Origin: Oceanobacillus neutriphilus
GTDB lineage: Bacteria > Bacillota > Bacilli > Bacillales > Amphibacillaceae
NCBI RefSeq assembly: GCF_014645515.1
Contig: NZ_BMLW01000007.1
Span: 233,966-297,965, forward strand
Direction of reading: 5' to 3'
DNA length: 64,000 nucleotides
The notes below the pieces were generated by a model. That model was not told the origin of the DNA, ran no database searches, and saw only the letters and a list, made by a program, of their open reading frames with translations. Both the position numbers and the translations under genes were made by a program. Of the stretch, positions 62,749 through 64,000 are shown one piece after another (within the stretch, counting starts at the first letter, position 1; each line of letters opens with the position of its first letter).

Positions 62749-63282
62749 TTATTCAGAAAATGCCTCAGAGTATTGAACAGTGCCATTTACCTTTTTTAAC
62801 GCATTTTTTTCTAATTCCAGCGCCATAAAAGCATCATCCGGAACATCGAATGGAGCTGCGATTCTCCACAAACTGGCTGGTTTAAAACCAAAGCGGGGGT
62901 AGTAATCTGCATGACCTAGTACAATGACAGAATGGTATCCGGATTCCTTTGCTTTTTCTAATCCCTTTTTCACAAGCGTAGACCCGATGCCATGTTTTTG
63001 ATAATCTGGATGTACAGATACTGGTGCAAGAGCGAGCGATTCTGTTGCTTGTTCTGTGTTCTCAATCCATATTTTTGAAAAAAGAATTTGACCAATAATT
63101 TTATCCTGCTTGTTGACTGCGACAATTGATAACTCAGGGATGAAGGCATTAGACCTGCGAATACGCTGGACTAGAAAATGCTCCTGCTGGTCACTCATTT
63201 CTTCGTTTCGAAAAGCCTGTTCAATAAGTGTTTCTGTTTTTAGGTAATCCTTTGGTTGTTCTTGACGATAGATTATATTCAA
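62749..63282 (-). CDS. GNAT family N-acetyltransferase
   Basis: 177 aa, YjhQ/Acetyltransf_3-like. The acetyl-CoA binding motif A is VHPDYQKHGIGSTLVKKGLEKA, followed by VIVLGHADYYPRFGF, a pattern seen in putative acetyltransferases of unknown substrate. The TTG start has GAGGAG 6-7 bases upstream. Upstream of the AraC gene on the same strand, but in a separate unit or leaderless pair. Confidence 0.85.
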   Translation of the reverse strand: MNIIYRQEQPKDYLKTETLIEQAFRNEEMSDQQEHFLVQRIRRSNAFIPELSIVAVNKQDKIIGQILFSKIWIENTEQATESLALAPVSVHPDYQKHGIGSTLVKKGLEKAKESGYHSVIVLGHADYYPRFGFKPASLWRIAAPFDVPDDAFMALELEKNALKKVNGTVQYSEAFSE

Positions 63283-63364
63283 ATAAACTCCTCTTTCTTA
63301 TATGTTACATTTTTGCTGGCTGCTTTTGAATCTATTGTACTAAATAAGAAGGAAATAATAAATA

Positions 63365-63934
63365 ATGGAAAGGAGCCAGCCTGAAGTGAAGAATGAAAAT
63401 CCATTTAATGAGTCTGTTCAACCTTTTTTAGATAATCTCCTATATGAAATAAAGCAAATTACAGGTAATCAATTCGTCGGCTGTTATCTGCACGGCTCCT
63501 TAGCAATGGGAAGCTTTCAATCTGCAAATAGTGATGTTGATTTACTGGTGGTTTTGAATAAAACAATGAGTAAACAGCAAAAACAGAAGCTGGCTGTATT
63601 ATTTCTATGTCAATCCAATCAACCTTATCCGATTGAAATCAGCTTTTTATTAGAAAGCCACTTAAAGAAATGGGAGCATCCCTTTCCATATATCTTCCAC
63701 TATAGCGAATACTGGAGAGAGCATATGGAAATGAGTAAAGAGCAAGTGATAGAGGAGAGTGGGAGGAAGGATGCAGATTTGGCTGCGCATATTGCAGTTC
63801 TCTTGGATAGGGGAATTACGCTGGAAGGTCCACCGGCCGATAGTATATTTCCTGCAATTCCAAAAGCCGATTATATTTCATCAATACAGTCAGATTCACT
63901 AGCGTTGCATAAATATAATAAGAATATTCTGTAA
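63365..63934 (+). CDS. AadA/ANT(9)-like nucleotidyltransferase, C-terminally short
   Basis: 189 aa. The N-terminal nucleotidyltransferase domain has GCYLHGSLAMGSF and SDVDLLVVL with the two metal Asp residues, and IEISFLLES carries the third acidic residue. Relatives that adenylylate aminoglycosides are about 250-260 aa and finish with a helical DUF4111 domain. Here the frame stops just after YNKNIL, where that domain should continue. It may be a truncated remnant. ATG 63365 and GTG 63386 (AAGGAG 10 bases upstream) are both possible starts. Confidence 0.6.
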   Translation: MERSQPEVKNENPFNESVQPFLDNLLYEIKQITGNQFVGCYLHGSLAMGSFQSANSDVDLLVVLNKTMSKQQKQKLAVLFLCQSNQPYPIEISFLLESHLKKWEHPFPYIFHYSEYWREHMEMSKEQVIEESGRKDADLAAHIAVLLDRGITLEGPPADSIFPAIPKADYISSIQSDSLALHKYNKNIL

Positions 63935-64000
63935 AGTATTTCATAGTCATTTTCGCCAAAAAATCAACAACCTAATAAAGGTGACACTGTCCATTTGGGA

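Overview
The window comes from a low-GC Gram-positive bacterium of the Bacillaceae. Evidence for this includes AT-rich intergenic DNA, strong AGGAGG-type ribosome binding sites, many TTG and GTG starts, LAAC/LFAAC lipoproteins, CcpA-type cre sites, a SAM-I riboswitch and Bacillus-like operons. Gene content and several dispersed repeats would suit an Oceanobacillus/Virgibacillus-like genus, but that placement is an inference. No rRNA, tRNA or CRISPR was seen, and no complete insertion sequence with a transposase.

Layout. 0-7 kb: the end of an acyl-CoA dehydrogenase, a MacB/FtsX-type ABC exporter with a very large permease, a 3-methyladenine DNA glycosylase and an M3 oligoendopeptidase. 7-10.3 kb: a FabF-like ketosynthase paired with an acyl-CoA/AMP ligase. 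10.3-15.1 kb: a gluconate operon (gntK, gntP, gnd) with a textbook promoter, cre and GntR operator but no gntR. 15.3-19.1 kb: a sulfur amino acid block, with an MccB-like PLP enzyme divergent from a polar amino acid ABC transporter led by a SAM-I riboswitch and a second, riboswitch-independent promoter. 19.1-21.6 kb: CapA-like lipoprotein and YdcF-like membrane protein. 21.6-26.8 kb: a chitobiose/cellobiose PTS cluster (chbG-like deacetylase, GntR regulator, GH4 6-phospho-glycosidase, PTS IIC, IIA, IIB). 26.8-29.8 kb: hydrolase, TetR regulator and butanediol-type dehydrogenase. 29.9-33 kb: a cell-wall amidase broken by an in-frame amber codon, phosphoglycerate mutase and homocysteine S-methyltransferase.

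33-39.6 kb holds an iron/sugar-phosphate-type ABC importer directly followed by a YesM/YesN-type two-component system. This resembles an AfuABC transporter joined to an HptRS-like sensor and is the best candidate for an under-described uptake system. 39.7-44 kb: two tandem cytosine-deaminase-like amidohydrolases, divergent from a MarR regulator with tandem operators and an MFS transporter. 44-45.6 kb: a nucleotidyltransferase gene and a 369-bp non-autonomous element with inverted ends and an 8-bp target duplication. 45.6-57.6 kb: a complete glycogen operon (phosphoglucomutase, glgB, glgC, glgD, glgA, glgP, GH13 glycosidase), with an unusual hairpin between the glgC ribosome binding site and its start. 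57.7-64 kb: two paralogous DUF1307 lipoproteins, an unrecognised small protein, two overlapping glycerophosphodiesterase genes (the second degenerate and exported), an AraC/GyrI-like regulator, a GNAT acetyltransferase and a truncated aminoglycoside nucleotidyltransferase-like gene.

Together the genes make this a carbon-acquisition and storage region. Gluconate, chitobiose-type disaccharides and possibly sugar phosphates enter and feed glycolysis or the pentose phosphate pathway, and excess glucose phosphate can be stored as glycogen.
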